NCBI GenBank assembly: GCA_033439295.1
Contig: JAVTLE010000021.1
Coordinates: 2,728,009 to 2,792,008 of the forward strand
From: Deuterostichococcus epilithicus
Taxonomy: Eukaryota; Chlorophyta; Trebouxiophyceae; Prasiolales; Stichococcaceae
Direction of reading: 5' to 3'
Length of the DNA: 64,000 bases
Both the position numbers and the translations under genes were made by a program. A model generated the notes under the pieces. The model did not search any database and was not told the DNA's origin. It saw only the letters and a program-made list of their open reading frames with translations. Below, piece after piece: positions 59,330-64,000 of the stretch. Every line of letters starts with the position of its first letter. Within the stretch, counting starts at the first letter, position 1.

Positions 59330-60343
59330 TTAGGCTGCTGCGGTTGCACACATCCCAATTTGCTGTTGCATATCCCACGCCACCGCGTACATGATGGCTG
59401 TACCGCAAGTGGCGCCTAAATGTGGAGCGATGTACGAATGTTCCGCTGCTGCTGGCGTCGCTTGATGGCTGGTGACTGCTTCTGCTGTTCTGCTGTAGCA
59501 CCCACCAGACATGCAAAGCGAGCGTTTCACACCTGACTGAGGAGCGCTGGCGCATGCTGCCAAGCCCTGCTGCAGGCTGCGAGACTGACGGACCGCTCTG
59601 TCGAGATTGGCTTGCGTCTGCACTGCTTTGGCTGCTGCGGCTGCCCGTGCTGCGTGTCTGCACCGGCGCTCGCTGCAACCGAGGCACGGTGCCCCGCGCC
59701 AACGCTTGCGACGAGCAGGCGACCAGGAGGGGCGGGCTGGCGGATGATCTGAAACATTCAGCTCGGTGGCACCATCGCAACAACTGTGGGTGCGGCATGG
59801 CCATTTTCCGACCAAGGGCTGGGGTGGTTCAGTGCCTTGCAAGAAGAAGCCGCGGGCAAGTCAAAGCGCTGACTAGTCGATAGTATTTCTTGTCGAATCG
59901 AAATGCAACGAAACGAAGTTGTCTGGTCACTTGTGAGCTCAAGCCGCTTGGTGAGGTTTGCTGCACGGTCTACACGGCGAAAGTTCAAAAGGCTGGCGGG
60001 ACACCGCAGGCTGCAGGTGTGCCAGCACGAAAGATGCGAGTCATGCGTACAACTTGTGAGCACACAATTCACGCTTTCTGGCTGGTCCGTTTGGTATTGG
60101 GGCTGAGCTGGCAGTCCTCCGATTGGGGATCTCCGCTCTCGATCAATCTCGACAAGGCCGTTTAGCTTTGTGGGAGGGTTGCTGCTCGATTGGGAGCAAA
60201 CTCTGCCGCACTTCGCGTTCGCACCCGGACATTTCAAGCCTGCGGAATTCGACTTTGCTTGCCGTTCTCCAGTTTCCGCAAAGCAGAGGAACGCCACCGC
60301 TGCAGCAGCTGCGACATTTTGGTTCCGGCGATTAGCGAGCAGC
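59330..60343. promoter_or_regulatory. Divergent intergenic region membrane protein / NIFK
   Basis: About 1 kb between two starts. It should contain both promoters. I find no convincing exon among the short frames. Confidence 0.4.
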
Positions 60344-61795
60344 ATGTCGGCGAGCAAAGCGGCTGGAGCAGTAAGGTCGCGAGCGCAAACAGCAGCGACA
60401 GCGAAGCGGAAACAGCCAGATGCAGCAGCCAATCGCGGCGGCCCCGCAGGCACCAGCGGAGCAGGGGAGGAGGACCTGAGTGGCATCCTATACATCGGGT
60501 GTGTTGCATGCTGCGAATGCATGCATGCTGCTGCCGGCTTGACCAGTAGAGATCACGAGACAACGCAGCTGCGTCTGCCGCTGGACGTCACGCCACGCCA
60601 TGAGATGTGCGCAAGCTGCTGTGGCATGCCGCATGACGGCCGCCGGCAGAGCGCACACGCCGACGCTCACTGCTGTTGCCGACACCCCTGATGTGAACCT
60701 GCGATGCAGGCACTTGCCGCACGGCTTCTACGAGAAGGAAATGAAGGGTGCGCACCTGCATGTCCCGGACACGCTGGCACTTGCGCTGCAGCTCTGTGCT
60801 GTGTGGCGATGTGCCGCGCGACGTCGCCTCGGGCGATGCGATGGCAGTGCGTGACTGATTCCCCTTGGGCCGTCGCAGGCTTCTTCGGGCAGTTTGGCAG
60901 CGTCAAGAACGTGCGGCTGTCGCGCAGCAAAAAGACCGCCAAGAGCAAGGGCTTCGCCTTTGTGGAGTTCAAGTGCCCGGAGGTGGCGCCCATCGCCGCC
61001 AAGGCCATGGACGGTTACATGATGTTCTCGCAAAAGCTCAAGGTGCACGTGGTGAAGCAGGCGGACGTGCACCCGGAGCTGTTCAAAGGTGGGCTGCCGC
61101 ATATGTCCCACAGGGCGCGCTGCAGTGTCCTGTAGTGCCGAAGCGGCTGCACGGCAACACTGTGGTCGCTGCAGAGACCCCAAGCGCGCTGCAGCAGTCG
61201 ACAGCGCGTGCAGCAGTGCCTTGCAAAGAGGGGACGGCTGCAGAAGCAGGGCGTAGTCACATCACAGGCGCCCAGCTGCGTTTGCATCAAGGCGCATCTG
61301 GCCGCTTCGTTTTCGTGGAGGTTAGGCTAGACGACCGAAGTCGGCGACTTCCTGGCTCGCAGGCGCGAACAAGAAGTTCAAAGAGAAGCCGTGGCGGGGC
61401 ATGGAGGCGGCGAAGCACAACAAGGAGCGCAGCGCAGAGGAGTCGACGGCGCGCGTCGCGCGGGCGCTCAAACGTGACAAGGTGCACATGCCATACCAAG
61501 CGGAAGCTTGCGCGGGGGATGGCTGCTATGCGTAACTGCCCCGCTGGAAAGGGGTTTATGTGTCAGCCGCGCTGCAACATGTATTTCGTGGACAGCAGCC
61601 TGGATCATCCTGCGAGTCGGCTGCTTTTCGCCCGCTGCCGGTCCGTCCGGCTTCGCTCTGAGCTGACTCAACACACCCAATGGCGCGCAGATGCGGCAAC
61701 AGGCGATCGCGGCCTCAGGCATCGACTACAGCTATGACGGCCTCGCAGGGGCGGCGCCGAAGAAGGCAAAGCGCACAGTGTTCGCAGATGCCTGA
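60344..61795 (+). CDS. NIFK: Nucleolar RRM protein, NIFK/Nop15-like
   Basis: Five exons, 60344-60498, 60710-60747, 60879-61088, 61363-61481 and 61691-61795, give 208 residues. The RRM has RNP2 ILYIGHLPHGFYEKEMKGFF and RNP1 in SKGFAFVEF, with VRLSRSKKTAKSKG between them, the signature of human NIFK and yeast Nop15. KVHVVKQADVHPELFKG, then NKKFKEKPWRGMEAAKHNKE and a basic C-terminus follow. Family members act in 27S pre-rRNA processing for the 60S subunit. The 38-base exon 2 carries most of HLPHGFYEKEMK and is needed for a complete RRM. Phases (2, 1, 1, 0) match throughout. Confidence 0.93.
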
Positions 61796-62186
61796 TGCAG
61801 TAAGGGCTGCAGTCTTGGTCCAGACATCATGTCTAGTGCAAATTGATTTCAGAGGTGGTTTCAGAGTGCGGATTCTTTTGTTGTCTCATGACCCGTGGGC
61901 TTTTCACAAGGATAGGCAGGGCTCATATCGAAGCCGCAGAGAACGTCAGGCGAATCCTGACTGAACGTCTGGGCAGCCAGCGAACCTTGTAGCCATCTCA
62001 TCTTGAATGGGTTGAGCCGGCAGCGGATGCTGAAAGTCCTCTTAGCAAACAAACCAAACGCTGAAGGTTGTACGCTGAAACTCTTGCTCCCACAACGCTC
62101 TCCATTTATATGATTGCAACCTTGCTAATCCTTCGTGAAAACGGCTGCCTGCGTCTCAGGCTCCCCTCATGCAACTCAGGCCCGTC
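61796..62186. other. Convergent intergenic region NIFK / branching enzyme
   Basis: A 390-base shared 3' flank, less GC-rich than the genes. No feature is seen. Confidence 0.4.
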
Positions 62187-64000
62187 TCATTCTGGCACAC
62201 GGCGGTATGCAACCACTGTCCGAGCCGGCGCCAGCACCAGCATTGAGTGCGGCCGGTTGTTGAAGTTCGTCTCCGGCTTACCTGCAAAAGCAGAATGCAG
62301 ATCGTGAGTCTTAACAATGGTTTTTTACTTGGAAGACCTTGCGCAACACACACACGAGGTGTGACGCGCTTGAAGGGCACAGCATTCCTGAAGTGCGGCG
62401 TCCCCAGTGTCGTGCAGGCTGGCTGCAAGCTTCAGCGCACGGCGATGGTCCATCACGCTGTGGCTGCTCGCGCATGGCGGAGCGGTCAGAGCCGCACCCG
62501 GCTCCCCCTCTGGCTGCGTGAAGTGGTCGGTGTCGTGGCCGACGCGCCCCTGGCCACCGAATCGCCGTTCGTCAGAGTCTAGCACCACCCTGTACTTGCC
62601 GCCCTCCCCTGCGCCCACCTGTAGTTGTGCACGGCCTGGACTCATAGATCAACTTCGGAAGCGACTGCTCATGCAGCGTGCAGCAGCGGCTCGTCAGCGT
62701 CCAGCAGCACCCTGTACTCACCGCCCTCCCCCGCACCTGTGGTCCAGTGGAGGGCTGCTAACTACGATCACTAGACTGGTCAAGCTGGCAGGCAGCTGCC
62801 GCAGGCTCCAGCAGTAGGCCATGCATCTCCCGCCTCTCACCGCCCAACCAAACCACGAGGCTGCCCCGCCGCCTGGGGCTCGGAAAACCCTGTTCAAGCT
62901 GCCAGGCACATTTAGGCGCATTGCCCCACGATCCCAGACAATTCGCCATGTCTGCCGGTGCGCCTCAGATCCTGTGAGGCGGCAGAGCGGCCGGTACCTT
63001 CAGGCCCTCGTAGCTCTCGGTGGGCGAGAAGTTGAACACCCACACAAGCGGCCCCCGCTCCGCCACGATCACCTGCAGAACAGCAGTCGACCATCGTCCA
63101 CGAGGTGCCGTAGCAGGAGGCGCCTGCCGCCACAGCCAATCTCGCGGCCACAACCGCCCTGCAGACAGCACCAGTGACGCCCTGTATATCATTCGTCACA
63201 ACCTAACCCTGCCAGCACTCTGCTTGCTGTGCTCGCTGAACAAGCACACAGCAAGCTTTTCAAAGTTGAGAAACACCTCATCTGGGCATCCCGGAATAAC
63301 CCCTGGGTGGGCGCCCACCTGCCGCTCATCATCGGCGTGGGCAATCTGGTGCGAGGCACTCAGGAACTGGAACTCATCGTCGGCCGCGTGCAGTGCGCTC
63401 TCGAATGCCAGCAGGTGCGCGTAGCGCAGGTGGCTCTGGTCGGCGAGGCCCCACTGCCGCCGCGCGTACGCGTGGCTCCAGCTGTTGCCCTCCCTGCGAC
63501 ACCGTGTGCCGGCACCAGCCTCAGCAGAATTCATCGGTTGGACGCACCTGAGCAAGCCTCATCAGCAGAGGAGCGCTGCCCAGACTGAGCCTTGCTTGGC
63601 CACCACCTGCAGGCGGCCTGTGCAGCGACCGTCGCTGTGCTGGTTTCGTGGGGACTGAACGGTGTTGGACGGCGGTGCCCGAATGCACCTGGGAAAGTCG
63701 ATCCACTCGGGGTGGCCAAACTCGTTGCCCATGAAGCCCAGCCAGGCGTCGCCTCCGATCGCCATGGTCACCTGCAGTGGAGACGCAGAGCGCCGTCCGA
63801 CCTCCAAGCAGATTGAGCACTTGCGTCGACCGTTGTGCCGCAGACATGATGTGGGCGGCTGGCGAGCGGCACGTGCCAGGCGGCAAACAGCCGCATGCAC
63901 GGCTCCAGGTGCACATCGCTCTGATGAGCCCTACAGGCAGCGGCGCACAGCTCTGCGCACATAGAATCTGTAGACTTGTGACGGAGTGCTGATGGAGTGA
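62187..64000 (-). CDS. SBE: 1,4-alpha-glucan (starch) branching enzyme, C-terminal part
   Basis: The gene enters from beyond the right edge; only its 3' exons are here: 63689-63771, 63319-63493, 62998-63072, 62498-62618 and 62187-62281. They read [85 protein letters not shown] and [20 protein letters not shown], ending RRVPE. This is the end of the GH13 barrel and the C-terminal beta domain of SBE/GBE. The enzyme makes alpha-1,6 branches in starch in the plastid. All listed junctions keep phase. The exon or exons to the right of 63771 could not be fixed. An intron copy of the 62498-62618 exon start lies upstream. Confidence 0.93.
62575..62750 (-). repeat. Tandem copy of a branching-enzyme exon start
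   Basis: The exon starting at 62618 ([17 protein letters not shown]) has a copy with acceptor at about 62740 reading [14 protein letters not shown] before a stop. The offset is 122 bases at TGTACT. Three bases are missing near its start. The copy sits in the preceding intron. Confidence 0.88.

Noticed and set aside
63230-63318. Minus-strand run [16 protein letters not shown] as part of the branching enzyme
   Set aside because: The conserved enzyme goes from DDERQ straight to VIVAERG; this piece lies in the intron between them.
1-64000. CRISPR arrays, bacterial operons, integrons or a complete mobile element
   Set aside because: Dense spliceosomal introns and eukaryotic genes throughout; no spaced repeats, attachment sites, transposase or polymerase domains were seen.

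Overview
This window looks like nuclear DNA of a green alga, most likely a Chlorella-type trebouxiophyte. It is GC-rich, and its genes are cut into many short exons (about 50 to 250 bases) joined by GT-AG introns and a few GC-AG introns. It encodes plant-lineage proteins: a fibrillin, a starch branching enzyme, a plant-type cap-binding protein and an AUX/IAA-like PB1 domain. TGTAA, the usual chlorophyte poly(A) signal, lies downstream of several stops. A few isolated N bases mark it as draft assembly. Exons were joined by eye from protein similarity, GT/AG borders and phase, so start codons and some weakly conserved exons remain provisional.

Layout from left to right: NIP7 (-), ribosomal protein eL31 (+), NAD-dependent glycerol-3-phosphate dehydrogenase (-), a disordered protein with a C-terminal AUX/IAA-like PB1 domain (-), EMG1 (-), NCBP1/CBP80 (-), HROB-like OB-fold protein (+), plastid lipid-associated protein/fibrillin (+), a Golgi-type SGNH/PC-esterase (-), a possible small unknown gene (-), a C-tail-anchored golgin (-), prolyl 4-hydroxylase (+), Mpv17/PMP22 protein (+), EMC7 (-), WEE1 kinase (+), a 2.5 kb gene-poor stretch, tRNA-Lys(CUU) (+) with broken 3' copies, an unknown multi-pass membrane protein (+), an unknown protein with an LEA-like N-terminus and several membrane segments (-), NIFK/Nop15-like nucleolar RRM protein (+), and the 3' part of a starch branching enzyme (-) that runs off the right edge.

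Four genes serve ribosome production (NIP7, eL31, EMG1, NIFK) and NIP7/eL31 are head to head. Others cover mRNA cap binding, mitotic entry (WEE1), recombination (HROB), ER/Golgi work (EMC7, golgin, P4H, SGNH protein) and carbon storage (G3PDH, fibrillin, branching enzyme). I see no operon-like system.

The most unusual signal is structural. At least seven places carry degenerate tandem copies, offset about 90 to 130 bases, of a segment spanning an exon boundary or a tRNA 3' end. The copies look like decaying pseudo-exons inside introns, or 3' tRNA halves downstream of the gene. They suggest that a local duplication process of preferred length acts on this genome.
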